This document shows positions 52,998 through 62,210 of a stretch of 64,000 nt of DNA, in pieces. The position numbers were made by a program, and so were the translations under genes. This stretch comes from Ferruginibacter sp. HRS2-29. GTDB lineage: Bacteria; Bacteroidota; Bacteroidia; Chitinophagales; Chitinophagaceae. Location of the stretch: positions 92,667 to 156,666 of the forward strand of contig NZ_RJUB01000124.1 of assembly GCF_024343615.1 (NCBI RefSeq), in the 5' to 3' direction. Within the stretch, counting starts at the first letter, position 1; each line of letters opens with the position of its first letter. The notes under the pieces are model-generated. The model made no database searches, was not told where the DNA came from, and saw only the letters and a list, made by a program, of their open reading frames with translations.

Positions 52998-54230
52998 ATG
53001 TTTTCTTCCTTCAACTTCAACAACCAAAAAGCCCTCGTTCGTGTCGATTTCAATGTTCCGCTCGACGACCAGTTCAACATCACCGACGATACCAGGATGA
53101 TGGCTACCATCCCCACCATCAAAAAAATACTGGCTGATGGCGGAAGTGCCATACTCATGAGCCATCTCGGAAGGCCGAAAGACGGCCCTACGGATAAATA
53201 TTCATTGAAACACCTGGTGAAACACCTGCATGAATTATTGAACAAAGATTTCGATGGCTCCCCTTCAGGGGCCGGGGGTGGTGGCGATACCAAAGTTTTT
53301 TTCGCGGATGATTGCATCGGCGAACAGGCAGCCATGACTGCACAGATGCTGCGGGGCGGAGAAGTATTGCTGCTGGAAAATCTTCGTTTTTACAAGGAAG
53401 AAGAAAAGGGCGATAAGGCATTTGCAGAAAAACTCAGCAAACTGGGCGATGTGTATGTGAATGACGCGTTTGGTACGGCACACAGGGCACATGCTTCTAC
53501 GGCTGTGATCGCTGAATTTTTTCCGAAGGATAAAAAAATGTTCGGATTGCTGATGGAAGCAGAAGTGAAGAGTGCGGAAAAAGTATTGCATCAATCTGAA
53601 AAACCTTTCTGTGCTATCATTGGCGGGGCAAAGGTTTCAGACAAAATACTGATCATTGAGAATTTATTGGAACGGGCTACCGACATCATTATCGGCGGCG
53701 GCATGGCTTATACTTTCCTGAAAGCCCGTGGCGGCAACATCGGCAATTCACTTTGCGAAGATGACCGTATGCAGACCGCCCTGGATATACTCGAAAAGGC
53801 AAAACAAAAAGGGGTGAGCATCCATTTGCCCGAAACATCCATCATCGCGGATAAATTTGCGGCAGATGCCGATACAAAGGATTGCCCGAGCGACCAGATA
53901 CCAGCCGGCTGGATGGGGCTTGATATCGGCGGAAAAGCCATCGGTATCTTCAGCGAGATCATTAAAAAATCGAAGACCATTTTGTGGAACGGCCCGATGG
54001 GGGTTTTTGAAATGGAAAAATTCCAGAACGGTACAAAATCCATCGCGTTGGCGGTGGCTGAAAGTACCGCCAATGGCGCCTTCAGCCTGGTAGGTGGCGG
54101 CGACAGCGTGGCAGCGGTAAATAAATTCAACCTCGCCGATAAAGTAAGTTATGTAAGCACAGGCGGTGGCGCTTTGCTTGAATATTTTGAAGGAAAAGAA
54201 TTGCCGGGGATAGCTGCAATAAAGAATTAA
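52998..54230 (+). CDS. pgk: Phosphoglycerate kinase with a repeat-encoded insertion
   Basis: The enzyme transfers phosphate from 1,3-bisphosphoglycerate to ADP. The 410-aa protein has [31 protein letters not shown], the hinge and nucleotide part [12 protein letters not shown] and [14 protein letters not shown], and [12 protein letters not shown]. It is about 13 residues longer than usual because of [15 protein letters not shown] inserted before [10 protein letters not shown]. The insert is encoded by a sequence containing CCCCTTCAGGGG (53260-53271), the inverse of the intergenic repeat at 15065. The loop is on the N-domain surface, so function is probably kept. Confidence 0.96.
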   Translation: MFSSFNFNNQKALVRVDFNVPLDDQFNITDDTRMMATIPTIKKILADGGSAILMSHLGRPKDGPTDKYSLKHLVKHLHELLNKDFDGSPSGAGGGGDTKVFFADDCIGEQAAMTAQMLRGGEVLLLENLRFYKEEEKGDKAFAEKLSKLGDVYVNDAFGTAHRAHASTAVIAEFFPKDKKMFGLLMEAEVKSAEKVLHQSEKPFCAIIGGAKVSDKILIIENLLERATDIIIGGGMAYTFLKARGGNIGNSLCEDDRMQTALDILEKAKQKGVSIHLPETSIIADKFAADADTKDCPSDQIPAGWMGLDIGGKAIGIFSEIIKKSKTILWNGPMGVFEMEKFQNGTKSIALAVAESTANGAFSLVGGGDSVAAVNKFNLADKVSYVSTGGGALLEYFEGKELPGIAAIKN

Positions 54231-54252
54231 GAATTAAGAATTAAAAATTAAC

Positions 54253-54283
54253 AAAACGCTCTTCAATTTTTGAGGAGCGTTTT
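54253..54283 (+). terminator. Terminator after pgk
   Basis: AAAACGCTC (54253-54261) and GAGCGTTTT (54275-54283) form a 9-bp stem, 22 bases after the pgk stop, flanked by ATTCTTAATT-type repeats. Confidence 0.8.
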
Positions 54284-54321
54284 CATTCTTAATTCTTAAT
54301 TTTTCATTCTTAATTTTTTTT

Positions 54322-54621
54322 ATGAAAGAAGGCAACGAAAAATCCTCCCACATACTCAATGCGTCTTCCAACCTTTTAGGTATCTGTTTCATCCTCATCA
54401 CTTCTTTCCGCGTGCTGCATTTATCAGGCACCACTTTTTTCGATGAATTGTCGGTATTGGCGCTGGTGCTTTTCATGGCAAGCTGCATCCTTTCTTTTCT
54501 TTCCATCCGCTCAAAAACGAATAAAAGCATCCTTTATGAGAACATCGCCGACGGCATCTTTTTGGCGGGGTTGATCGTCTTGTTCATTACTACAATTTTG
54601 TATTCTTTCAATGTGATATAA
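54322..54621 (+). CDS. Small three-helix membrane protein
   Basis: The 99-aa protein has three hydrophobic segments (about 14-31, 42-62, 76-96) and short charged loops. No family is recognised. The ATG at 54322 follows a T-rich stretch. Good membrane-protein periodicity and position between intact genes suggest it is real. Confidence 0.7.
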   Translation: MKEGNEKSSHILNASSNLLGICFILITSFRVLHLSGTTFFDELSVLALVLFMASCILSFLSIRSKTNKSILYENIADGIFLAGLIVLFITTILYSFNVI

Positions 54622-54783
54622 AAGCCGATGCCGGGTACCGGATGCCGGATATCGCAGCGGCTGAATACCGAACCGGCGAAAGTATGCCCGTTATCCGGCA
54701 TCTGTGTTAATTCTTAATTCTTAATTAGTAATTCTTAATTGTATTAACTACATTTATATCCTTAAACTTTAAAACATATAATC

Positions 54784-55365
54784 ATGAAAGTTGGTGTCAT
54801 AATCGTATTAGCAGTACTCGTAATTGTTGGCTTCATGGGCTGCAATGGCTATAATGGCCTTGTTAAGCAGGATGAAAGCGTAAAAAAAGCCTGGAACAAC
54901 GTTCAGGCAGAGTATCAAAATCGTAACGATCTTGTTGGTAATCTTGTAAACACTGTAAAAGGGGCGGCAAATTTCGAACAGAAAACGCTGACCGATGTAG
55001 TAAATGCAAGGGCAAAAGCTACCAGTGTAAACATCAGTGCAGATAGCCTTACACCGGAAAATATTGCTCAATATCAGGCGGCACAAGGGCAATTGAGCGG
55101 CTCACTTAGTAGGCTTCTGGCTACAGTAGAAGCTTATCCTGAACTAAAAGCGACTGAAAACTTCACCAAACTTCAGGGCCAGCTCGAAGGGATTGAAAAC
55201 AATATCAAGAATTCACGTAAAGTTTTCAATGATGAGATAAACGTGTACAATACCAAAGTGCGTTCATTCCCAATGAACATCCTTGGAGGCATGTTTGGGT
55301 TTAAAGCAAAAGCTGGTTTCACCGCGGATGCCGGGGCCGAAAAAGCGCCGGAAGTTAAATTCTAA
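54784..55365 (+). CDS. LemA-family protein
   Basis: The 193-aa protein has one N-terminal membrane segment (residues 3-18) and the LemA coiled-coil domain: LVKQDESVKKAWNNVQAEYQNRNDLVGNLV, LSRLLATVEAYPELKATENF, and the ending VRSFPMNILGGMFGFKAKAGF. LemA proteins are envelope proteins of unsettled function. A second LemA gene follows 11 bases later, then two TPM-domain genes; this four-gene grouping is a recurring one. Confidence 0.92.
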   Translation: MKVGVIIVLAVLVIVGFMGCNGYNGLVKQDESVKKAWNNVQAEYQNRNDLVGNLVNTVKGAANFEQKTLTDVVNARAKATSVNISADSLTPENIAQYQAAQGQLSGSLSRLLATVEAYPELKATENFTKLQGQLEGIENNIKNSRKVFNDEINVYNTKVRSFPMNILGGMFGFKAKAGFTADAGAEKAPEVKF

Positions 55366-55376
55366 GCCATTAGCGA

Positions 55377-55964
55377 ATGAAGAATAAACGTTATTCCGGG
55401 TATATTATCGGGGGCATCATCGTCCTGCTGGGTATTTATGTCATGGTTACATACAACGGACTGGTATCGAAAGAGGAGAAAGTAAAGTTGCAATGGAACG
55501 AAGTGCAGAACGCTTACCAGCGGCGCAACGACCTTGTGCCGAACCTTGTAAATGTAGTGAAGGCCGGGGCGGAGTATGAACAAACCACTTTACAGCAGGT
55601 AACAGAGGCAAGAGCCAAAGCGGGCAGCATCAACATTTCCGGCGATGTGAGTGCAGATCAGTACCAGCAGCAGACAGCGGTTCAGGATCAACTGGCATCG
55701 GCTACCAACAGGCTTCTCATTGCCGTAGAAAAATACCCGGATATTAAAGGAACGAAAGCATTTTCCGACCTGCAGGTGCAGCTCGTAGGAACTGAGCGAC
55801 GGATAAAGATCGCCCGGAAAGATTTTAACGATGCCATTGCCACATACAACAGTTCTGTAAAAAGTTTTCCGACAAAACTGGTGGCTGGAATGCTCGGCTT
55901 TAAACCGAAAGAAGGCTTTACCGCGGATGCCGGTGCGGAAAAATCAGTGGAAATCAAATTTTAA
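55377..55964 (+). CDS. LemA-family protein, second copy
   Basis: The 195-aa protein is a paralogue of its upstream neighbour with the same layout: a membrane segment (about 9-25), YNGLVSKEEKVKLQWNEVQNAYQRRNDLVPNLV, and VKSFPTKLVAGMLGFKPKEGF. It is the more canonical LemA of the two, since the NGLV-EE--V--W--V---YQRR-DLVPNLV pattern is exact. It is probably co-transcribed with the first copy and the following TPM genes. Confidence 0.93.
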   Translation: MKNKRYSGYIIGGIIVLLGIYVMVTYNGLVSKEEKVKLQWNEVQNAYQRRNDLVPNLVNVVKAGAEYEQTTLQQVTEARAKAGSINISGDVSADQYQQQTAVQDQLASATNRLLIAVEKYPDIKGTKAFSDLQVQLVGTERRIKIARKDFNDAIATYNSSVKSFPTKLVAGMLGFKPKEGFTADAGAEKSVEIKF

Positions 55965-55977
55965 ATAATTATCAACG

Positions 55978-56445
55978 GTGGGCATATTTTCTTTTTTTAG
56001 CAAAAAACAAAAGGAATTCTTTTCTGCGGAAGATAAGGCGCAGATAGTGGAGGCTATCCGAGCTTCCGAAAAAACCACCAGTGGCGAAATTCGTGTATTT
56101 GTAGAAAGCCGTAATGCTTTTGTAGATGCCATCGACAGGGCGGCAGAAGTATTCTTCAAACTGAAAATGGAAAAAACGGAACATCGAAACGCGGTGCTGT
56201 TATATGTTGCCATGGAAGATCATCAGCTGGCTTTGTTTGGAGACGAAGGGATTTATAACGCCGTAGGCAAAGAATACTGGGATGAAGCCGTGACAAATAT
56301 GATCTCTCAGTTTACCAAAGACAATGTGAGCAAGGGGATAGAACAATGTATCCTTCGGATAGGTCAAACGCTGAAGGAAAAGTTTCCTTACGAATCTACC
56401 ACAGATAAGAATGAATTACCCGACGATATCGTTTTCGGTAAATGA
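55978..56445 (+). CDS. TPM-domain protein, short cytoplasmic form
   Basis: The 155-aa protein is a single TPM domain (about residues 20-145): FSAEDKAQIVEAIRASEKTTSGEIRVFVESR, VLLYVAMEDHQLALFGDEGIY. It has no signal peptide or tail, unlike its downstream neighbour. The start is GTG (MGIFSFFSKKQ), 13 bases after the LemA stop. TPM domains bind divalent metals in some proteins and are coupled to LemA. Confidence 0.88.
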   Translation: MGIFSFFSKKQKEFFSAEDKAQIVEAIRASEKTTSGEIRVFVESRNAFVDAIDRAAEVFFKLKMEKTEHRNAVLLYVAMEDHQLALFGDEGIYNAVGKEYWDEAVTNMISQFTKDNVSKGIEQCILRIGQTLKEKFPYESTTDKNELPDDIVFGK

Positions 56446-56463
56446 TGAACTTTTGAACGATCA

Positions 56464-57252
56464 ATGAAAAAACTTTTCTACATATTAGTCTTTCTTTTCA
56501 GCGCGTTGATGTCTTTTGCACAACGGCCGTTCAAAAGCATGGAAGACGTAATCGCCAATCCTCCTTCGCCAGCTATGGCAGTGGTGGACTACACCACTAC
56601 TCTTACAAGTGATCAGCAATATACGCTCGAAAACAAGATCCAGCAATTGTACCAATCGTCTTCGATCCAGATCGAAGTAGTGATCGTTCCAAAACTGGAC
56701 GGGATGGATGTTTCGGATGCGGGTATTGAACTGGGCAGGAAATGGGGAGTTGGAAATAAAAAAGACAACAGCGGGTTTGTTCTGCTTATCTCAAAAGACG
56801 ACAGGAAACTAAGTATTTCTCCCGGTTACGGATTGGAAGGAGCGCTTACGGATGTAGAATCGGATGACATCATTCAGCAGGTGATCGTACCCAAATTTAA
56901 GGGTGATGACTATTACCGTGGTATCGACGAAGGCGTGGATGCGATCATCCAGGCAGTGCAGGGTACATTTAAAACACCAGCGCCTAAAAGCAGCAGCAGA
57001 GGTTTCAGTATCATTCCCATAATTGTCATAATTGTGATCATCATTTTACTTTCTTCCCGTGGAGGGGGAGGTCGGGGAGGTTCATTCATGAGCAGCCGTG
57101 GGGCCATCCCTTTCATCATCGGCAATATGCTGGGCGGCGGTGGTGGCGGAAGTGGCTGGAGTGGCGGCGGTGGAAGTTCCGGCGGTGGAGGATTCAGCGG
57201 TGGCTTTGGGGGCGGTAGCTTCGGTGGCGGCGGTTCGAGCGGTAGCTGGTAA
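56464..57252 (+). CDS. TPM-domain protein with Gly/Ser-rich tail (YgcG-like)
   Basis: The 262-aa protein has a signal peptide (1-20), a TPM domain (about 38-160; YTTTLTSDQQYTLENKIQQLY, DNSGFVLLISKDDRKLSISPGYGLEG), one membrane segment (about 180-198) and a 60-residue C-terminal tail almost entirely Gly and Ser with a few aromatic residues. This is the standard YgcG layout. The TPM domain faces the periplasm; the Gly-rich tail after the membrane helix is on the other side. Confidence 0.92.
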   Translation: MKKLFYILVFLFSALMSFAQRPFKSMEDVIANPPSPAMAVVDYTTTLTSDQQYTLENKIQQLYQSSSIQIEVVIVPKLDGMDVSDAGIELGRKWGVGNKKDNSGFVLLISKDDRKLSISPGYGLEGALTDVESDDIIQQVIVPKFKGDDYYRGIDEGVDAIIQAVQGTFKTPAPKSSSRGFSIIPIIVIIVIIILLSSRGGGGRGGSFMSSRGAIPFIIGNMLGGGGGGSGWSGGGGSSGGGGFSGGFGGGSFGGGGSSGSW

Positions 57253-57254
57253 AA

Positions 57255-57456
57255 GTGAATGGTGAATAGTGAATAGTCAAACCTTCGAAGGTTGTAATTA
57301 AATCGAAATATTTTTCTCGGAAGTTTTTAAGAATATATTGTTGATACAAGGATCCCCGCAATTTTTTGCGGGGATCCTGATTTATACTATTTTAATCTCT
57401 AAACTTAAGTCGCAATGAAAGACATACCAACTTCAAAGATTTCACCATTCACCTAT
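57255..57456. repeat. MITE-like element, copy 1
   Basis: The left end GTGAATGGTGAATAGTGAATAGTCAAACCTTCGAAG and right end CTTCAAAGATTTCACCATTCACCTATT are imperfect inverted repeats. In the centre AGGATCCCCGCAA-TTTT-TTGCGGGGATCCT (57349-57378) is a perfect 13-bp hairpin. The right end overlaps the stop of the metallopeptidase gene. A second, diverged copy lies at 58242-58452, so the gene is flanked by both. Confidence 0.65.
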
Positions 57457-58160
57457 TGACCTGATAAATACTTTCCCACAAATCCATCAAAATCCGGCAG
57501 TGATTTATCTTCATAGATTTTAATGAACTGCCCAAACTGCATGTATCCATATACGAATGGATCTCTGGTGGCTGCTTCGTAATTTTCTGTAAAATAGGCT
57601 TCAATAGTCTTGCCTGTTGGTACGGGGTTGGGGAGTGTTGCATACATTGTTTTTGCATAAGCATAACAGGAGTCCAGTTCTTTTTGCCGGCCATGTTTTT
57701 TCCAAAAAAGCATACTGATGGTATTGGCGAGGTATTCGTTATCGAAACTTCCCGATATACCGCTTTTGCCTAAGAAATGCTGTATGCCGTGCCCTAATTC
57801 ATGCGGAAGATAAAAGCCATTAAAAAACAACCCGAACATTTGTCTCCCGCCTTCTTCACTCCCTGCTACCTTATACGTAAATCCTTTTAATTCCGGCAGT
57901 ACCTGTTCCCATAAAGGAATGTTGGCGGTTTTTTCCCGCTCATCGTAATATATGAGATAGGGGGTAGTGTGTAAAATGGTGGTAGGATTAAATTTGAGGT
58001 CGGGCGCCAGTTTTTTGATATCGGCAATGAACAGGTCGGATACCGTATTAGCATCTTTCACCAGGCCAACAGAATCTGTGTAAAGCGTAAACCATTTGTC
58101 CTGCGCAAACGAATGTTGAACGCAAAAAGCCAGACATACCAAAAGAGCAATTTTTTTCAT
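57453..58160 (-). CDS. Secreted HExxH metallopeptidase-like protein
   Basis: The 235-aa protein has a signal peptide (ending QHSFAQ) and the zinc motif HELGH at H120, E121 and H124 (FYLPHELGHGIQHFL), with a downstream Glu at 142 in FDNEYLANT that may be the third ligand. I do not recognise a named family. The length and lack of further domains suggest a small periplasmic zinc peptidase or gluzincin-like protein. Its stop codon lies within the right end of the element at 57255-57456. Confidence 0.78.
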   Translation of the reverse strand: MKKIALLVCLAFCVQHSFAQDKWFTLYTDSVGLVKDANTVSDLFIADIKKLAPDLKFNPTTILHTTPYLIYYDEREKTANIPLWEQVLPELKGFTYKVAGSEEGGRQMFGLFFNGFYLPHELGHGIQHFLGKSGISGSFDNEYLANTISMLFWKKHGRQKELDSCYAYAKTMYATLPNPVPTGKTIEAYFTENYEAATRDPFVYGYMQFGQFIKIYEDKSLPDFDGFVGKYLSGQ

Positions 58161-58241
58161 AAACTGATTTTAATAGATGATGAGAGGGTAAGATACATCC
58201 ACCGGTGCGAAAAAAAATTACTACAAAAGGGTGAAGAGGCC

Positions 58242-58452
58242 GATAGTGAACAGTCAAGCCTTTGCAGTTTATAATTTGATCGAATACCCTTTGGCTACCA
58301 CTTTCAGCAATATGATTTGATAGTTAATAAAAATCCCCGCAATTTATTTGCGGGGATTTTTATTAACTATTGGTTTAGTCTCTGGCCTGAAGCCGGAACG
58401 AAAAAGTACCAGCTTCAAAGGTTTGACTATTCACCATTCACTTCTCACTATT
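58242..58452. repeat. MITE-like element, copy 2
   Basis: The left end is GATAGTGAACAGTCAAGCCTTTG; the right end CTTCAAAGGTTTGACTATTCACC is the inverse of copy 1's left end. The centre is a perfect 23-bp stem (58320-58342 with 58348-58370) containing CCCCGCAA/TTGCGGGG, as in copy 1. Its right end overlaps the stop of the M1 peptidase gene. Confidence 0.65.
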
Positions 58453-60895
58453 TCCATTGTGCATTAATATAAGCCTCAACCTCTCCTCCTTTCGCTTTCG
58501 CCAATTTATCCAGGGCGCCTTTCATCGCAGGATCAGTCCTGTCGCGGAACGCCGCTGGTATTGAGTTGCGGAAGCTGATGATATCATCCACACCCGCTTT
58601 GATCTTGGCAATATCTGTCAGTTTCGACAGGTAATCAGCATACTTGCCTGTTGCACCTATCTTCTGGAAAGAAAGCCCGCCTTTTTTGTAATCTGCGGAA
58701 AGGAATTCAAAATCAGATTCATTGCCTTTGGCAAACAGGATATTTTTAACTTCTGTACCCAAAGCTCCTTTAGCATCGCTGCTGAATTTTTTGGCAAGAG
58801 TATAACCGTTCTCCGCATTCAATGCAGCAAGTCCTTTTAACGCAGCGCCCGCTACAGAGTAAGAGCTGTCGGTTACTGCAGCTTCGTAGATGGGTTGGTA
58901 TTTCGCATCTCCCAATTTTACCAGGTAGTTGATAGCAGCGGCCTTTGTTAGTTTATCGTTGTCGGTTTTCGCGATCTTTTCAATCTGTTCCAAAACAACC
59001 TTGTCGGATTTGTATGGTGTCGCAGCGATCTTCTGGATCGTAAGCGTACGTAATGGCGCATATTTATCATACAAACCTTTCGCTATTTCAGGCATGTTCT
59101 TTTTAGCGAAGAATTCAATGGCTTCCCTTCTGTCGAGATAGTTCTTTGCATTGTTCCATTGCGCAATGAAATTCGCTTCCGTTTTATTATCTGTTTTTTC
59201 TGCCAGCAACATCTTGTCGGCATCTACATTGATCAGGTCGGGAACAGCAGCTACTTTGAAATAAAAAGTATCCGATTTGTTGCTGGTTACAATATTGTAA
59301 CGTTCTTTTTTACCTGCAACATACACATCCACCGCAATCGGCAAAGTGAAGATCTTGCCGGTCTTCTGCGTCTGCTCGATAACCACTTCCACCACCCCCG
59401 GCATACCAGGAATGTTATAGTTATAACTGATGTTCAGTTTCGGATGCCCGCTGCCATAATACCATTGGTTCCAGAACCAGTGCAGGTCCTTGCCGGTCAC
59501 TTCTTCAAAAGCCAGGCGTAATTGTGCCGCTTCCCCGTTTTTGAATTTATTGGTAGTAAGGTAATTATTCAGCGATTTGAAGAAAGCATCATCGCCTACA
59601 TAATTGCGCAGCATATTGAGGATGCGTCCGCCTTTGTTATAGCTTACAGCGTCAAACACATCTTCTTTGTCTTTATAATGGTACCTCACCAGGTCTTTGT
59701 TTTCGCTGCGGCTACCGATGTAACCCTGCATATCCTGGTAATTGTGCTCGTCGGCAGCATCCTTGCCATATTTGTATTCGTTCCAGAGATATTCGCTGTA
59801 GTTGGCAAAGCTTTCATTTACGGTGATGTTGCTCCAGCTTTCTGCAGTCACGTAATCGCCAAACCATTGGTGAAACAATTCATGGGCGATCGTTTCTTCC
59901 CACCTGTTTCCGTCCGCCAGTTGACGGTTGTTCTGGTAGGCGCTTTCCTGGTGAAGGGTAGCAGTGGTGTTTTCCATTGCACCGCTCACATAATCGCGGC
60001 CCACGATCTGCGCATATTTAGCCCATGGAAATTCTACGCCTAATTTTTCAGAAAAGAATTTCATCATTTCAGGTGTATTGCCAAATACTTTGCGGGCATA
60101 CTGCGCCTGGTCTTTTTCGGTGTAATAATCTACCGCTTTTCCTTTATAAGTATCTTTTGTGATCGCGTAATCACCTACACCCATGAAGAAAAGATACGGG
60201 GAATGCGGCAGGTCCATTTTCCAGTAATCGGTACGGGTGCCATCAGCATTTTTCTTTTCACTTATTTTAAGGCCGTTGCTGAGCGTTACGTATTTTGCCG
60301 GAACGGTCATGTATATTTCTTCCGTGGTCTTTTGGTTGGGCTTGTCGATGGTGATCATCCACACGCTGTTGGCTTCAGTTTCGCCCTGTGTCCATATCTG
60401 GATAGGCGAAGTCTTATCTTCTCCTTTCGGATTGATGAAGTACAATCCTTTTGCATCGGTAATGGCAGCGCTGCCTACGGCTTCGTATTCGTTTGGCTTG
60501 CTGGTGTAATCAAAATACAAGGTGTATTTTTCTTTGGCAGTATAAAGGCGGTCAAGCTTGATATTTACCTGCTGGCCATCGTATTTGTATTTCAGCGCTG
60601 TTTTATAAGAGCCTTTTACAATGGAAACCTCTTTGATCTCCATTCCTTTTGCATCCAGCAATACGGAGTCGGTGGGGTAAAAGTGCGGTTGCAGCGTAAG
60701 CCATTCTTTTCCGTACAGATAAGCTTTGTCGTAATCGAATTTTACATCCAGTTTGGTGTGTACCAGGTCATTGATCTTGGGATAGCTTTCCCGGTATATC
60801 TTTTTCCAGGTCGTGTCATTGTCATCATCATGTGGCTGGGCAAACGTAAAGAACGGTGCTGCCGCAATGGCACATAACAGTAAGAGTCGTTTCAT
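58448..60895 (-). CDS. M1-family aminopeptidase, secreted
   Basis: The 815-aa zinc aminopeptidase has a signal peptide (MKRLLLLCAIAAAPFFTFAQ), the substrate-anchoring SGAMENTTATL, the zinc site in IAHELFHQWFGDYVTAESW plus the third ligand in NESFANYSEYLW, and HEAT-like C-terminal repeats (about 590-815). It trims N-terminal residues from peptides in the periplasm. I use ATG 60895 rather than the TTG at 60916, since that lies in the promoter box. Confidence 0.94.
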   Translation of the reverse strand: MKRLLLLCAIAAAPFFTFAQPHDDDNDTTWKKIYRESYPKINDLVHTKLDVKFDYDKAYLYGKEWLTLQPHFYPTDSVLLDAKGMEIKEVSIVKGSYKTALKYKYDGQQVNIKLDRLYTAKEKYTLYFDYTSKPNEYEAVGSAAITDAKGLYFINPKGEDKTSPIQIWTQGETEANSVWMITIDKPNQKTTEEIYMTVPAKYVTLSNGLKISEKKNADGTRTDYWKMDLPHSPYLFFMGVGDYAITKDTYKGKAVDYYTEKDQAQYARKVFGNTPEMMKFFSEKLGVEFPWAKYAQIVGRDYVSGAMENTTATLHQESAYQNNRQLADGNRWEETIAHELFHQWFGDYVTAESWSNITVNESFANYSEYLWNEYKYGKDAADEHNYQDMQGYIGSRSENKDLVRYHYKDKEDVFDAVSYNKGGRILNMLRNYVGDDAFFKSLNNYLTTNKFKNGEAAQLRLAFEEVTGKDLHWFWNQWYYGSGHPKLNISYNYNIPGMPGVVEVVIEQTQKTGKIFTLPIAVDVYVAGKKERYNIVTSNKSDTFYFKVAAVPDLINVDADKMLLAEKTDNKTEANFIAQWNNAKNYLDRREAIEFFAKKNMPEIAKGLYDKYAPLRTLTIQKIAATPYKSDKVVLEQIEKIAKTDNDKLTKAAAINYLVKLGDAKYQPIYEAAVTDSSYSVAGAALKGLAALNAENGYTLAKKFSSDAKGALGTEVKNILFAKGNESDFEFLSADYKKGGLSFQKIGATGKYADYLSKLTDIAKIKAGVDDIISFRNSIPAAFRDRTDPAMKGALDKLAKAKGGEVEAYINAQWK

Positions 60896-60913
60896 GTTTC
60901 TATTAATTTGGCG

Positions 60914-60921
60914 CAAAAGTA
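60914..60921 (-). promoter_or_regulatory. -7 promoter box for the M1 aminopeptidase
   Basis: On the minus strand TACTTTTG matches TAnnTTTG and lies 18 bases before the ATG at 60895. Confidence 0.6.
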
Positions 60922-60980
60922 ATGGAGCCTGCCATATAGGGAGGTAAATTTTTTATAAAAGGTAAATCCCCGATATTAAT

Positions 60981-60988
60981 TAGCTTTG
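60981..60988 (+). promoter_or_regulatory. -7 promoter box for the DUF4476 gene
   Basis: TAGCTTTG matches TAnnTTTG and lies 24 bases before the ATG at 61013. Confidence 0.55.
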
Positions 60989-61012
60989 CAATACATATAA
61001 AGTAAAGTTTAA

Positions 61013-62200
61013 ATGAAAATCCTGCTACTGGCTGTTTCCCTGATTTTTTCATCCGTTTGTGCCTTTTCCCAACACAATCATTTTGTGTATGTGCAATCCG
61101 ACAATAAACAGCCTTTTTATGTTCGGTTGAATGATAAAGTATACAGCTCTTCCGCTTCCGGTTATGCCATCATTTCCAAGTTGCAGAAAGGGGATTATGT
61201 ATTATCGGTAGGATTTCCTAAAAATGAATTCCCGCAGCAATCCATCAGCATCAACGTAAGCGGTGATGCGGGTTATATGCTTAAAAACTTCGGCGACAAA
61301 GGCTGGGGTTTATATAATATACAAACAATGGCCGTCAACATGGCTTCTGGCGGTACAGCCGGAAGTGGCACTGCTGCTACAACACAGCCAAAAGACGATG
61401 GTTTTTCAAATACATTGTCGGGGGTGGTAAAAACTCCCGTTCAGGTAGTTACGCCGGCAAAAGATTCGCAGCTTACCGTTCAGCCAACTCCTGTAACAGA
61501 AGTTAAACTGGTGACGGAACCTGTAAAAACAGCAGTTGTTGAAAACGCGGGCAGCATTAAAATGCTCAATAGCACTAAGGATAACAGCGGCCGCTCCGCA
61601 GTTTATATAGATAATATCGCTGGCGCCAATGATACGGTGCGTATCTTCATACCTGCCGTCACAAAAGCGGTTATTCCGGTGAAAGAACCAGTAAAAGAAG
61701 TAGTAAAAGAAGACAAGAAATTCCTGGACATCGAACTGGTGAATCCAAATGCAAAAGTTGATTCTGTAAAAGAAGTGATCGCAGAGCCGGTAAAGACAAC
61801 CGTTGTGGCCACGACTCCGGCCGCATCAAACCCGCAGCCCGCAAACCCGCAGCCCGTAACTGTTGCACCCGTAACCACCCCCACCAAGCCACTTACCATC
61901 AATTCTGATTGCCGTTCATTGGCTTCCGACGATGATTTTTTCAAAATAAGAAAAAAGATGGCCGCGGAAGATAAGGAAGACGATATGATCGCTGCCGCGA
62001 AAAAGATGTTCAAGTCAAAATGTTATTCTACTGAGCAGGTAAAAAACCTCAGTGTATTATTCCTGAAGGATAAGGACAAATATAATTTTTTCGATGCGGC
62101 CTATCCATTCATTCATGATACCCAAAATTTCAGTTCGCTGGAAAAGCAGCTGTCGGATCCATACTATATCACCCGCTTCAAAGCGATGATCCGCAATTAA
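61013..62200 (+). CDS. Secreted DUF4476 protein
   Basis: The 395-aa protein has a signal peptide (ending SVCAFSQ), an N-terminal beta-rich domain (about 20-105, with FYVRLNDKVYSSSASGYAIISKLQKG), a long Thr/Val/Pro-rich linker, and a C-terminal DUF4476 domain (about 300-395; CRSLASDDDFFKIRKKMAAED, YNFFDAAYPFIHDTQNFSSLE). This domain order is common in Bacteroidota; the function is unknown. An ANPQPANPQP stretch in the linker is a short tandem repeat. Confidence 0.88.
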   Translation: MKILLLAVSLIFSSVCAFSQHNHFVYVQSDNKQPFYVRLNDKVYSSSASGYAIISKLQKGDYVLSVGFPKNEFPQQSISINVSGDAGYMLKNFGDKGWGLYNIQTMAVNMASGGTAGSGTAATTQPKDDGFSNTLSGVVKTPVQVVTPAKDSQLTVQPTPVTEVKLVTEPVKTAVVENAGSIKMLNSTKDNSGRSAVYIDNIAGANDTVRIFIPAVTKAVIPVKEPVKEVVKEDKKFLDIELVNPNAKVDSVKEVIAEPVKTTVVATTPAASNPQPANPQPVTVAPVTTPTKPLTINSDCRSLASDDDFFKIRKKMAAEDKEDDMIAAAKKMFKSKCYSTEQVKNLSVLFLKDKDKYNFFDAAYPFIHDTQNFSSLEKQLSDPYYITRFKAMIRN

Positions 62201-62210
62201 TCTCCGGCAG

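Noticed and set aside
60896..60916. TTG start for the M1 aminopeptidase
   Set aside because: It overlaps the TACTTTTG promoter box, and the ATG at 60895 begins a clean signal peptide.
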